Assembly (NCBI GenBank): GCA_006503475.1
Contig: RSEH01000366.1
Span: forward strand, 1-34,420
Source: Stentor roeselii
Lineage: Eukaryota; Ciliophora; Heterotrichea; Heterotrichida; Stentoridae
Direction of reading: 5' to 3'
DNA length: 34,420 bases
The position numbers and the translations under genes were made by a program. Shown piece by piece: positions 10,440-19,780 of this stretch; within the stretch, counting starts at the first letter, position 1; each line of letters starts with the position of its first letter. The notes beneath the pieces are model-generated. The model saw only the letters and a program-made list of their open reading frames with translations. It made no database searches and was not told the DNA's origin.

Positions 10440-11334
10440 ATGTCCTGCATTTACGAAGACTGCACTGAGGAAATCAAGGCTGTTTGCAAAATTTGCTCTA
10501 AAATAACAATTATGTGCCTTTCACACGCAGAAAAACACGGAAATGAAACTGATCACGAAGTTAGGTTATTGAAACAAGAGGATTTGAAAATGCTATCTTT
10601 AAAAAAACTAAAGTCAACAATAAGAAATTATATCGCTCAGATTGCTGGTGATACTAAAAAAATAATTATTTCATTGAAAAAAGCCTCAAGTGAAGCGATA
10701 AAATCCCTAAAACAATCGAGTAATAATGCAAAGAAAATCTCTGAGTTTGATTCATTTCTATTTTCAAAGGAAAGAGTTTCTTTTCTCATTCATGAGGTTG
10801 GACAAATCTCAAATCATATGAAAATCTTTAATATGAGCGTTCATGAAAAGGATCTCGAAGAAAATCAAGCGTTTTCTGAAGATAATCATAGCGTATATGA
10901 AAAATTTACTGCCCTTGAAATACAAAGGGAAAGTGTAGTGAATAGTTATTTTTAAATAGCTTTCAATCAACTGGATATTCAAGAAAAAAAGAATCAAGCC
11001 ATTCTCATGATTCCTTCTTGTAGATTTACTATTACTATAGAACTTTACATATCCAAAGACGGGAAATATTTGTTTGATTGTATTAAATATAAAGGTATAT
11101 TAAAACTAGATTGTACCCTATAAACAGTCAGAAACTTAGAAATATGTATTCTAAACTTAGGTAATGAATATAGAAGATTGTATCAGTAGTTTAGTAGCTG
11201 TTTGGAACTTGAAGTTGATGAGCATCGAGAAATTGCTATCTGATGATGTGGATGACTACAAAAATGACGGGTCGTATGCAAAACGCTGGAAAAACATATA
11301 TCCGGAATGCAACTATCTGGAATTCAGTGATTAA
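10440..11334 (+). CDS. B-box zinc-finger, coiled-coil protein with propeller-like C-terminus; three tiny introns
   Basis: The unspliced frame stops at 10953, but three small introns restore one frame. Exons are 10440-10944, 10960-11112, 11128-11160 and 11177-11334, giving 282 residues and a TAA stop. Residues C3, C8, C16, C19, C26, H29, H33 and H39 form a B-box-type zinc-binding pattern. A Lys-rich helical stretch (about 45-115) follows, as in TRIM-like proteins. Exons 2-4 encode strand-like sequence (YISKDGKYLFDCIKYKG, SLVAVWNLK) resembling one or two WD-type blades, too few for a full propeller. It may therefore be a shortened family member. There is no RING domain. The first intron is well supported by frame restoration; the last, of 16 nt, is less certain. 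Possible role: adaptor or ubiquitin-linked protein (inference). Confidence 0.65.
10945..10959 (+). other. 15-nt intron 1 of the B-box gene
   Basis: GTTATTTTTAAATAG. It lies in phase 1 and, if retained, gives an in-frame TAA. Removal continues the frame into ..NTFNQLDIQEKK. Size and A-rich 3' half match the other introns in the window. Confidence 0.75.
11113..11127 (+). other. 15-nt intron 2 of the B-box gene
   Basis: GTACCCTATAAACAG, phase 1, in-frame TAA if retained. Removal joins KGILKLD to FRNLEICIL. Confidence 0.65.
11161..11176 (+). other. 16-nt intron 3 of the B-box gene
   Basis: GTAATGAATATAGAAG. Its removal shifts frame and opens 52 further codons to TAA at 11332. A competing 15-nt GT-AG segment at 11180-11194 gives only a short tail before TGA. 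Confidence 0.55.
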
Positions 11335-11939
11335 AGTAGTTTAGATAAAAATAGATCAAATTAAATGAGTTATATAATATTATAAAGTTTATAAAACCAA
11401 TATCCTCTAGTTTGAATTATTAATATAAGCTTATACTTGAAGATTTTCAATCAATTATTTACTGATGCATGGCATAAAATAAATAATTCGAAGTAATGGT
11501 ACTCATTAAGGCATCAATAACCAAAATTTAGAAATTATATTGAGATTGATATTCTATAAGTAAAGATGTGAGATAAACTGATTTATTTTATTAACCTATT
11601 GATGCAATCAATGATATAGAATCAAATGACAAAGTCCAAGAGTAAAATAATTTCAATAAAAATTATAAAATAAATGACGGATATACCTCTCGACTTCGAA
11701 TACCCTCTTATAATGACTATTAATACCAAATTCATCTATAGTCTACAAACCTCTTGCCTACCTATTCTCCAGGTACATAAACAATTTATACTCTATTGCC
11801 CATATATTGTCAATATACAAGACCCCATACCTAATGTCTACCTTTGACCTACAAAGTCTACATGCTGTTCACATTTTTCTATTTGAAATCTCCCTTCGTG
11901 ACCTAATTCACAAAAAACTAAATTTTCATTCCCATTAGC
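11335..11939. other. AT-rich intergenic region, nothing recognised
   Basis: About 600 bp between the B-box gene stop and the WD40-like remnant. No open frame with protein character, no tRNA-like structure and no repeat were seen. A C-rich stretch around 11690-11890 on the + strand differs in base use from its surroundings but reads as no gene. Confidence 0.5.
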
Positions 11940-12540
11940 TTAGAGAGCATTGAAAAATTTTAAGATTCCAGACAATAAAATTATTTATGTTGCCTCTTGA
12001 ACAAATAACTATCAGGTTAATTCCTGAAGAAATGAATACATCCTCAACAATTTCAAGTTTCAAATGAATTCAATATTTCCGCTTATAATGCAAAAAAATA
12101 TTCCTTGATCATCAAACATACTTCTTTGAATGGCTTCAAACTTCAAAAGATACAAATTTTTTAAGGTTTCTTGCGATTCCGATTTTTGAGTCATAAGAAG
12201 CTGAAAAAATTAAACCATTGGCAGTTGTAAGTCCTTAAATATGATCTTTGTGAAAACTTAATTATCGGATTCAGTTTTACCTTGATGCTTAATAGGTTAC
12301 TGTTTCATCAAAGATCCTGAAATAATAAACTTGTCACCTGCAGTTAGTGAAACAGAATAGACTCCTGAGTATATCCTGAAAGAGTTGTGATATGAAAATA
12401 AGAGTTGCTTCCATATTGAACTTATTTATCTTCTGGGTTGGTTATAATAAATTTTCATTTTTGGTAAGAGCTATTGAACTAATAGCTTCAAAAGCGATAT
12501 TTATTGAAGAGGAAACAACTTGGGCACTTTTATAAAATCC
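11940..12540 (-). pseudogene. Decayed WD40-repeat-like gene
   Basis: Read on the minus strand, five fragments in two or three alternating frames each look like a WD-type blade. They are SAQVVSSSINIAF..SSIALTKNENLL (12520-12440), YSGVYSVSLTAGDKFIISGS (about 12375-12300), TTANGLIFSASYDSKIGIAR (about 12237-12161), MFDDQGIFFCIISGNIEFI then TGA then NLK (about 12119-12061), and SGINLIVICSRG with NNFIVWNLK (about 12050-11941). The spacing of roughly 100-110 bp is close to one WD repeat. Stops and frameshifts separate them, and one TGA sits where WNLK would need Trp. No 15-16 nt intron repairs these breaks. A coiled-coil-like bit (EEIEDFVINL, near 12590) may be the upstream end. Once part of a WD40 gene, now broken; the exact limits are unclear. 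Confidence 0.6.
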
Positions 12541-13120
12541 TTATACGAAGTCATCATTAAATTATAATAATTAAGTTTATAACAAAATCTTCGATTTCTT
12601 CTTAAAAGACTTCAAGTTTTCTTAAACATATCTAAATAATCAAAAAATCTTAGAATATTTTAAATAATAATTCAAAAATTTTGATTAGAAAATGGAACAA
12701 GTCGAAAATTTTATTTGAATAATTACAAAACCTTTGAGTTTACATCTAAATATCGAAAACCAACTTTCAATCTTCTTTCATTATATTCTTAACTTAAATT
12801 GTTATAATTAAAAACTTTTTCATAACTAATATTAAATAAAATCCTAAGAAACTCAAGGCTATGCTATTTAAAAATGATTATTTTCACAAGAATATGAAAA
12901 AATCTTGATTTTATCATTCCAAACTTATTAAAACCTATTTACCCAAAATCAGACACCATAAACTATTTAAATCAAAAGACATTATAATAATAATTTATTA
13001 AATAATGAACAAAGCTCTAAATTTCCAGGAAAATTTAAAATTTCCAAGAAAATCCCTCAAAAACCTAATTTCCTTCCTTTTAATCTCTCAACTCTCCTAA
13101 AACTAATCCAAATTCCAGAG
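12541..13120. other. AT-rich upstream region of the Cys-rich protein gene
   Basis: About 580 bp of A/T runs. The left end may hold more of the decayed WD40-like gene. No other gene is visible. The right end leads into a candidate TATA element. Confidence 0.45.
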
Positions 13121-13128
13121 TATAAATA
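13121..13128 (+). promoter_or_regulatory. Candidate TATA box for the Cys-rich protein gene
   Basis: TATAAATA lies about 40 bp before the ATG at 13169, in a slightly more GC-rich setting than the sequence before it. If real, transcription would begin close to the ATG and give a very short leader. AT-rich DNA makes chance matches likely. Confidence 0.35.
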
Positions 13129-13168
13129 AAAATCTGATCTCTCTAATATCAACTCGCTTCATAATAAA

Positions 13169-15220
13169 ATGTGGACTATATTGATAGTTATCTTTGCCTC
13201 ATTAGCTGCAAGTCAGTGCAGTGATGACTGTTTAAAATGTGACGAAGTTCTCGACCCCGCAAGATGCGTGAGCTGTGGACCAGGTCTATTCCCAACAGAA
13301 GAGTCCTGCTCCGAATGCAATCAAGTTCCCTACAAATGCATATCATCCGGAATAAACGATGTCTGGACCTGCTTCTGCACAGACCCCGAGTCAACCAACC
13401 ATCAAGGCAGCTGCCCTGGGGACTGTTCTCATTGTTCTGCCGAGCAAGGCGAAAGTTGTCTTGTGTGTCCACTTGGAAGCTTCTTGAACTCAGAAGAAGA
13501 ATGTGAAAGTTGCTTGAGCCAATGCTCTTCTTGTTCAGATTTAACAACTTGCCGAGAATGTTCCAACGGGCACGTCCTCGTCGATGACTTCTGCTGTTTG
13601 CCTGGTTGCTTGAAATGTGACGCGCTTCAATGTTTTAAATGCCAGGACGATCTTTACTTGGTTAATGGATTCTGCTTGAAGAGTCTCCCACTTGCAGGGT
13701 ATTTTTTTAATGGAAATGAAATTCAACCTTGTGCTGAACTTTGTGAGAGATGTGATGCTGCTGGATGCATTCAGTGTAAAGACGGCTTGGGACTTGTTAA
13801 TGGAGAATGCGTCGCTTGTGTCAGGGAACCTTGTGGGGAATGCCAGAGAGATTGCAGAATGTGCGCTGATAGGGAATGCCAGGTGTGCAAGGATGGGTTC
13901 TTCCTTACATCTGACTCTCTTTGTGTTAGTAAAGGATGCTTTGAGGGATGCATGGCTATTGGAATTAATGGACTTTGCACTCAGTGTGCACCGGGGTTTA
14001 AACTCCTCTTCAAATATAAGCTGGAAGGATGCTGTGTACCCGTTTGTCCTCATGACAAATGCGCAATTGTCTCTTGGATTGGAACCTGCATCACTTGTCA
14101 GTATGGATACTACCCGGTAGGGAAATGCTGTGCTCCTAAATGTCCTAATCCACAGTTCTGTCTTGCTTTTGATCTGTGGAGCTGGTGTGTGAAGTGTCAA
14201 AAAGGGTATTACCTAAGTCCTTCTGGGTGTTGCGTAAAACTTTGCTGCAAAGCTTCACAGAAGGGATGCTCTAAAATCGATATTTACGGAAATTGTGTTG
14301 GGTGTTATCCTGGGTGGGGACTCACAGCTGACGGATGTTGTCTTCCCAAATGTGAAAATAATCATTTACTTTATTACTCTACTATTTCAGGAGCCCTTTG
14401 CTTTAAGTGTGAGCCTGGCTATTACCCAATACATAATGGTTGCTGTGCTACGAAATGTTGTGAAAGGTCAAGGGTTCAATGTTTGCAGTTCGATTCATGG
14501 GGCAATTGCCTTCAATGCTCTCCAGGATGGATCACAGATGATCACGGATGTTGTGTACCTAAATGCTCTAAAGGTCATGTGATTAGTTACCTTACATTCA
14601 CTATTCCAAAACAGTGGTGCTTCAAGTGTGAAAAAGGATATTTCATGACTGCGCAGGGATGCTGTGCGCCTCGATGTTGCAAAAAATCGATGGATGCATG
14701 TCTGGCAATCGGAATCGACAACTGGTGTGTTAAATGCCGAGATGGCTGGGTTCTTGATAAGAGCGGCTGCTGTATTCCAAAATGTGACTTTGGCCATATG
14801 ATAACTTATGTTACTACAGTAGGGGAAATTTGCTTCAAATGTGAGAATGGATACGGTGAACTCTCTAATGGGTGCTGTGCTCCACTATGCCTTTATGGAC
14901 ATTGCTTAGCCTATTTCCCCAACGGGTGGTGTGCTAAATGCGAGGAAAACTATAAACTCAATGATCAAGGATGCTGTGAACCTTCCTGTGATATGCCCTG
15001 GCTTTGCGTTGATGAAAATGGTTATGGCTACTGCAAGATCTGCCCAGATGGTTATTGGAATCATCCGAGTGGGTGTTGTGCACCTATTTGCAAGAATGAC
15101 TATCTCTGTGAAACTTACAGATTTGACGGATTTTGTGAGAAATGCATCATCGGAGCTTATATGTTCAACAACTGCTGCTATCTGTTCGATATCGACCCAA
15201 ATGTTGACCCAAAGAATTAG
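13169..15220 (+). CDS. Secreted Cys-rich protein built from Gly-Cys-Cys repeat modules
   Basis: A 683-residue protein with a clear signal peptide (MWTILIVIFASLAASQC) and no other membrane helix or GPI-like tail, so probably secreted. The first third has furin-like/growth-factor-receptor-type CxxC repeats (CKCDEVLDPARCVSC style). From about residue 285 it changes to modules of 33-38 residues ending in GCC-x-P-[KR]-C (GCCAPRC, GCCVPKC), each with an internal CxxC and a GY or GW. Twelve CC-x2-C cores and a final CC can be counted. Modules alternate between a type beginning CCKxS and one beginning GHxI(S/T)Y with CFKC. Ciliate surface and secreted proteins often use such spacing, but I do not recognise this module from a named family. 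The gene is convergent with the acidic repeat protein gene. A likely role in a coat, matrix or secretory granule is inference. Confidence 0.85.
   Translation: MWTILIVIFASLAASQCSDDCLKCDEVLDPARCVSCGPGLFPTEESCSECNQVPYKCISSGINDVWTCFCTDPESTNHQGSCPGDCSHCSAEQGESCLVCPLGSFLNSEEECESCLSQCSSCSDLTTCRECSNGHVLVDDFCCLPGCLKCDALQCFKCQDDLYLVNGFCLKSLPLAGYFFNGNEIQPCAELCERCDAAGCIQCKDGLGLVNGECVACVREPCGECQRDCRMCADRECQVCKDGFFLTSDSLCVSKGCFEGCMAIGINGLCTQCAPGFKLLFKYKLEGCCVPVCPHDKCAIVSWIGTCITCQYGYYPVGKCCAPKCPNPQFCLAFDLWSWCVKCQKGYYLSPSGCCVKLCCKASQKGCSKIDIYGNCVGCYPGWGLTADGCCLPKCENNHLLYYSTISGALCFKCEPGYYPIHNGCCATKCCERSRVQCLQFDSWGNCLQCSPGWITDDHGCCVPKCSKGHVISYLTFTIPKQWCFKCEKGYFMTAQGCCAPRCCKKSMDACLAIGIDNWCVKCRDGWVLDKSGCCIPKCDFGHMITYVTTVGEICFKCENGYGELSNGCCAPLCLYGHCLAYFPNGWCAKCEENYKLNDQGCCEPSCDMPWLCVDENGYGYCKICPDGYWNHPSGCCAPICKNDYLCETYRFDGFCEKCIIGAYMFNNCCYLFDIDPNVDPKN
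14241..14880 (+). repeat. Higher-order repeat: three A-B module pairs in the Cys-rich protein
   Basis: A-type modules start near 14243, 14455 and 14673. B-type modules start near 14350, 14563 and 14781. One A-B pair is about 213-219 bp (71-73 residues). A modules carry CCKAS, CCERS or CCKKS and end GCC-x-PKC. B modules carry GHVISY or GHMITY, CFKCE and GY. The A-B pair, not the single module, appears to be the duplicated unit. Confidence 0.75.
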
Positions 15221-15228
15221 TTAGATAA

Positions 15229-15470
15229 AGATTAGCATAAGATTAATTCAGATGACAATAAATCCATCATCAGAGATAGAAATAATTTTATTACCCTTTA
15301 TCAAAAGATTATCATAGATCTAAAGATTAGATGAAGATTAATTAAGATGATAATAATTCCATCATTAGAGATAGAAATAATTTTATTCCCTATTCCTTCA
15401 TCAAAACATCATCGATCTAAATTAATTAATTCTATTCCTTCATCATAACATCTTCATTGACCTAAATTAT
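15229..15470. repeat. Imperfect tandem repeat of about 96 bp between two convergent genes
   Basis: Copy one (15229-15323) and copy two (15324-15421) share gagatagaaataattttatt and end in gatctaaa. A third, partial copy (to about 15470) repeats ctattccttcatca. The repeat fills most of the 366-bp gap between the stop codons of the two secreted-protein genes and probably lies in their 3' untranslated regions. Confidence 0.7.
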
Positions 15471-15586
15471 TTAAGTTTAATCCTTTCATTAATTATAATT
15501 TATTTACTACAGATAATATCGATTTATTTCATACTAAATCATAACCTTCATCACAACTCACTTAAAACCCATGAAAAAAACTAAAT

Positions 15587-18500
15587 CTAAACTCTATTAA
15601 TTTGCAAGAAATTGACATAAGTGCTTTCATACTCTTCTTCCAAATAAGCCAGTTCTTCAAGAGCCTGATCCAACTCCTGAATCTGTTTCTTAAGTAACCC
15701 AGCTTCATTCTGCATCCTTGCAAGTTCAACAAATCCTTTATCCAAATCACTACTAGGACAATAATTCTGATTATCCGAAAGCAAATGATAAAAATCATAT
15801 TCCCCACAAGTTCCATTATTATACTCAGTCGCAGAAGAAGTCTGACAAAGAGCCGAGCTTTCACACCATCCACATTCTTTGTTATTAATACAAAGCGAGC
15901 AACTAGTATACGCGTCACAATCCACTGAAGGGCACTCCAAATAACTGAAACTTTCACATTCAGCAGAACTCGGGCCTTGACTGTCTCCATCAACACAAAG
16001 GTTTTCACTGGGGCACCAAACGCAGTAGTTGTTCAACGCGCAAGCCGCGCAGTTTGTTTCTTGGTCGCAAGAGTTGCTTATGCCCAACTCGTCTTCTTGG
16101 TCTGATATCGACAGGTAGACCTTGTTTAGCTCCAGCTCTGCTTTTTTCTTCTCTGAGGATAAGGAAGTTTTAGAGTACTCGGCTTGGTATAGAAAAGTGT
16201 CGTCTAGTCTTGCTGAGAGAGAGTCAAGGGAAGAGTCTTCGGATGATTCACTTTCTTTTGATGAGTCTGATGATGGGGAAGATTCGCTGGATGAATCGCT
16301 TGACTCTGAAGAATTGGAATCTTCTGAGAGAGAGGATTGGCTTTCGGAGTCTTGGGATGTTGCAGGGCTTTCGATGTTGGAGTCGGATTCGGAAGTATTT
16401 TGGTTTGTGGAGGAAAGATCGTCGGAGGTTGTATTTTCGTTTGTTTTTGAATCTTCTGTTGTTTCTGGGTTGGTTTGATTTGAGAATTCTTCAGAAGATT
16501 CCGTATCATTTTCACTAATTAATGAATCTTCAGAGATTTCTGTTTCATTCTGACTACTTGAATTATTTTCAGATTCAGTAATATTATCGCTACTCAATGA
16601 CTCTTCAGTACTCTCATCAGTATCATTTTGACTACTAGAAGAATTACCTTCAAGTTCAGTTTCATTTCCACTATTCAAAGACTCCTCAGATGTTTCAGAT
16701 TGGTTTTTACTTGCTAAATCATTTTCAGAGTCAGTTAGATTGTCGCTTGTTAATGATTCATCTGTATTCTCAGTATCATTCTGACTACTACTAGAATAGT
16801 TTCCTTCTAGTTCAGTCGTGTTTTCGGTAATTAAAGACTCCTCAGTTATTTCTGTTTGATTTTCGCTTGTTGAATCGTTTTCAGAATCAATTATATTACT
16901 GCTCAATGATTCTTCAGTACTCTCAGTATCATTCTGACCACTAGAATAGTTTGATTCGATTTCAGTCGTATTTTCGGTAATTAAAGACTCCTCAATTGCT
17001 TCTGTTTGATTTTCGCTTGTTGAATCGTTTTCAGAATCAGTTATATTACTGCTCAATGATTCTTCAGTACTCTCAGTATCATTCTGACCACTAGAATAGT
17101 TTGATTCGATTTCAGTCGTATTTTCGGTAATTAAAGACTCCTCAGCTGTTTCTGTTTGATTTTCGCTTGTTGAATCGTTTTCAGAATCAGTTATATTACT
17201 GCTCAATGATTCTTCAGTACTCTCAGTATCATTCTGACCACTAGAATAGTTTCCTTCTATTTCAGTCGTGTTTTCGGTAATTAAAGACTCTTCAGCTGCT
17301 TCTGTTTGATTTTCACTCGTTGAATCGTTTTCAGATTCAGTTATATTGCTGCTCAATGATTCTTCAGTACTCTCTGTATCATTTTGACTACTTGAATAAC
17401 TTGATTCGATTTCAGTCGTATTTTCGGTAATTAAAGACTCCTCAATTGCTTCTGTTTGATTTTCACTCGTTGAATCAGTCTCAGATTCCGTTATATTACT
17501 ATCCAATGATACTTCAGTGCTCTCTGTATCATTCTGATCACTAGAATAGTTCGATTCGATTTCAGTCGTATTTTCGGTAATTAAAGACTCCTCAGTTGTT
17601 TCTGTTTGGTTTTCACTTGTTGAATCAGTCTCAGATTCAGTTATATTACTATCCAATGATTCTTCAGTACTCTCTGTATCATTTTGATTATTTGAATAGC
17701 TTGATTCGATTTCAGTCGTATTTTCGGTAATTAAAGACTCCTCAGCTGTTTCTGTTTGGTTTTCACTTGTTGAATCAGTCTCAGATTCAGTTATATTACT
17801 GCTCAATGATTCTTCAGTGATCTCAGTATCATTCTGACTACTACTTGAATAGTTTTCTTCTAGTTCAGTCGTATTTTCGGTAATTAAAGAATCCTCAGTT
17901 GTTTCTGTTTGGTTTTCACTTGTTGAATAGTTCTCAGATTCAGTTATATTGCTGCTCAATGATTCTTCAGTGCTCTCTGTATCATTCTGATCACTAGAAT
18001 AGTTTGATTCGATTTCAGTCGTATTTTCGGTGGTTAAAGACTCCTCAGCTGTTTCTGTTTGGTTTTCACTTGTTGAATAGTTTTCAGATTCAGTTATATT
18101 ACTATCCAATGATTCTTCAGTGCTCTCAGTATCATTCTGACTTTCAGAAGAATTTTCTTCAAGTTCAGTTGTATTGTCACCGCTTATTGTTTCATTATCA
18201 CTAGTTGAGTTATTTTCAGAATCTGTTAAATTATCACTTATTATTAACTCTTCAGTGCTCTCTGTATCATTTTGACTAGTTGAAGAGTTTTCCTCAAGTT
18301 CATTTGAATAGTCATTGTTTAATGACTCTTCAGTTGTTTCTGTTTCATTTTGATTCATGGAATTATTTTCAGTTTCAGTTAAATTTTCAATTGTACTCGA
18401 CTCTTCAGAGATTTCTGTATTGTTCAGGGTATTTAATGACTGATCTTCAGTATCGTTTTGATTGCTTAACGACTCTGAATTTTCATCAGTTTCTGTGTTG

Positions 18501-19780
18501 TTAGAAGTTGTTTGTCCTTCAGAGTCAGATTCATTAGATACTGATTCATATTGATCCGAAGTTTCAGTTTGGTTACTTGAAATTTGTTCTTCTGAATCGT
18601 TATCATTATTACCTGATAGTTGTTCATCACTTGTTGATTGACTTTCTTCTGTCTCATTCATTCCTGATTGCTCATCAGCTAAAGTATCATTTTGACCAGA
18701 TGAATTATTTTCATTACTTTCCGATTCATTGCTAACTGAATTATAATCATCACTCGTTCCATTACCTTCGACACCACTTTCTTCAACAGAGTCGGTTTCG
18801 TCACTTGTGGACAGTCCTTCAACCTCTGTATTATTACTTGTTTCTTCACTTTCTTGATTCGTTTCATCACCGCTGTATGAATTATCGAGACTAGTAGAAG
18901 ATTCTTCTTCAGTATTCGAATTATTACTGGATTGCTGTTCTTCAGTATTATTATAGTCAATTATTGATTCTTCCTCATTAGTACTGCTTGCTGTTTGGTT
19001 TTCAGTGCTAGAATTTTCTTCATCTTGAGAACTGATTTCTGAAACATAACTTTCTTCTAATATTTGAGAGGTATTATCTTGACTCTCCGCATTCTCTGAT
19101 TCAGCCAGTTCACTTGAGTTATTATCATAATCATTCTGGGTAGAGCTCTGATCACTTGAAGATAGTTCATTATACTCACTTGTGCTATTATCATTCTCTT
19201 CATTCTGGGTAGAATTACTAGAAGATCCCTCTTCAAAGTAATCACTCGACCCATTACTATCCTCATAATTCTGACTAGAGTTTTCACTACTTCCATTCAA
19301 ATAAGACTCCCCATCAGAGCTCTGCTCCGCGACTTGACTACTTTCATCATTCGATAGACTTTCAATTTCACTTCCTCCACTTTCACCATTACTTGTCTCT
19401 TCAACATGACTTTCTTCTGTTGAGTTCTGAGCAGAAAGACTTGAATTTTGATCACTTTCAAGACTTGCACTCGAATCACTTAAATCTGAAGTATTCGAAT
19501 CACTTGTTTCATTTAAGTTTGACTGAGAATCTTCTGAGTTATTTGAATTCTCTGATGAATAAGTCTGGTCTTCATCACTTGTTGAGTTTGTGTCTTGCTG
19601 AAGGAACGAAAAGCTTGTTTGCAAAAATTCAGGTTGTTCAAATGGCAAGATTTCTAGTCTTTCGACTGATAATGCAACCTCTATCAAGTTGGACAGAGAG
19701 TTTAATTCAGATGCATCGTTTTTAATTGTTGACCTGGCGAAGGTCAGGGTTCCAATGAAGATCAGCAGCTTCATAACCAT
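15587..19780 (-). CDS. Secreted acidic Ser/Thr/Asn-rich repeat protein with PSI-like domains
   Basis: A 1,397-residue protein. A signal peptide (MVMKLLIFIGTLTF) is followed by a very long acidic region nearly free of Lys and Arg. Its core is a tandem array of 50-residue repeats, each with six N-glycosylation sequons (NDT, NIT, NDS, NQT, NTT, NYS in the typical copy). The C-terminal part has two Cys clusters of PSI type: CAACALNNYCVWC near residue 1240 and CSLCINNKECGWC near 1290. A coiled coil (about 1349-1394) ends the protein. This looks like a mucin-like glycoprotein with a folded anchor domain. No transmembrane helix is visible after the signal. It likely works outside the cell or in secretory vesicles; a partner role with the neighbouring Cys-rich protein is inference. 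The start is the first ATG of the signal peptide; M3 is an alternative. Confidence 0.85.
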   Translation of the reverse strand: MVMKLLIFIGTLTFARSTIKNDASELNSLSNLIEVALSVERLEILPFEQPEFLQTSFSFLQQDTNSTSDEDQTYSSENSNNSEDSQSNLNETSDSNTSDLSDSSASLESDQNSSLSAQNSTEESHVEETSNGESGGSEIESLSNDESSQVAEQSSDGESYLNGSSENSSQNYEDSNGSSDYFEEGSSSNSTQNEENDNSTSEYNELSSSDQSSTQNDYDNNSSELAESENAESQDNTSQILEESYVSEISSQDEENSSTENQTASSTNEEESIIDYNNTEEQQSSNNSNTEEESSTSLDNSYSGDETNQESEETSNNTEVEGLSTSDETDSVEESGVEGNGTSDDYNSVSNESESNENNSSGQNDTLADEQSGMNETEESQSTSDEQLSGNNDNDSEEQISSNQTETSDQYESVSNESDSEGQTTSNNTETDENSESLSNQNDTEDQSLNTLNNTEISEESSTIENLTETENNSMNQNETETTEESLNNDYSNELEENSSTSQNDTESTEELIISDNLTDSENNSTSDNETISGDNTTELEENSSESQNDTESTEESLDSNITESENYSTSENQTETAEESLTTENTTEIESNYSSDQNDTESTEESLSSNITESENYSTSENQTETTEDSLITENTTELEENYSSSSQNDTEITEESLSSNITESETDSTSENQTETAEESLITENTTEIESSYSNNQNDTESTEESLDSNITESETDSTSENQTETTEESLITENTTEIESNYSSDQNDTESTEVSLDSNITESETDSTSENQTEAIEESLITENTTEIESSYSSSQNDTESTEESLSSNITESENDSTSENQTEAAEESLITENTTEIEGNYSSGQNDTESTEESLSSNITDSENDSTSENQTETAEESLITENTTEIESNYSSGQNDTESTEESLSSNITDSENDSTSENQTEAIEESLITENTTEIESNYSSGQNDTESTEESLSSNIIDSENDSTSENQTEITEESLITENTTELEGNYSSSSQNDTENTDESLTSDNLTDSENDLASKNQSETSEESLNSGNETELEGNSSSSQNDTDESTEESLSSDNITESENNSSSQNETEISEDSLISENDTESSEEFSNQTNPETTEDSKTNENTTSDDLSSTNQNTSESDSNIESPATSQDSESQSSLSEDSNSSESSDSSSESSPSSDSSKESESSEDSSLDSLSARLDDTFLYQAEYSKTSLSSEKKKAELELNKVYLSISDQEDELGISNSCDQETNCAACALNNYCVWCPSENLCVDGDSQGPSSAECESFSYLECPSVDCDAYTSCSLCINNKECGWCESSALCQTSSATEYNNGTCGEYDFYHLLSDNQNYCPSSDLDKGFVELARMQNEAGLLKKQIQELDQALEELAYLEEEYESTYVNFLQINRV
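16801..18160 (-). repeat. 150-bp tandem repeat array in the acidic glycoprotein gene
   Basis: The landmark gctcaatgat or atccaatgat recurs at 16901, 17051, 17201, 17351, 17501, 17651, 17801, 17954 and 18104. That is exactly 150 bp apart, except one interval of 153 bp with an extra codon. Nine units of regular length are flanked by more diverged copies on both sides. High DNA identity between copies suggests recent unequal exchange or gene conversion. Confidence 0.92.

Noticed and set aside
11180-11194. Alternative 15-nt intron GTATCAGTAGTTTAG in the B-box gene
   Set aside because: It leads to a stop after a short tail, whereas the 16-nt intron at 11161-11176 opens 52 codons of protein-like sequence.
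13541-14200. 219-codon antisense frame inside the Cys-rich gene
   Set aside because: A shadow of Cys-rich codon use. The sense frame has a signal peptide and regular modules.
16122-16518. Several overlapping frames on both strands in the acidic repeat gene
   Set aside because: By-products of Ser/Glu-biased, stop-poor sequence. Only the long minus frame has a signal peptide and domains.
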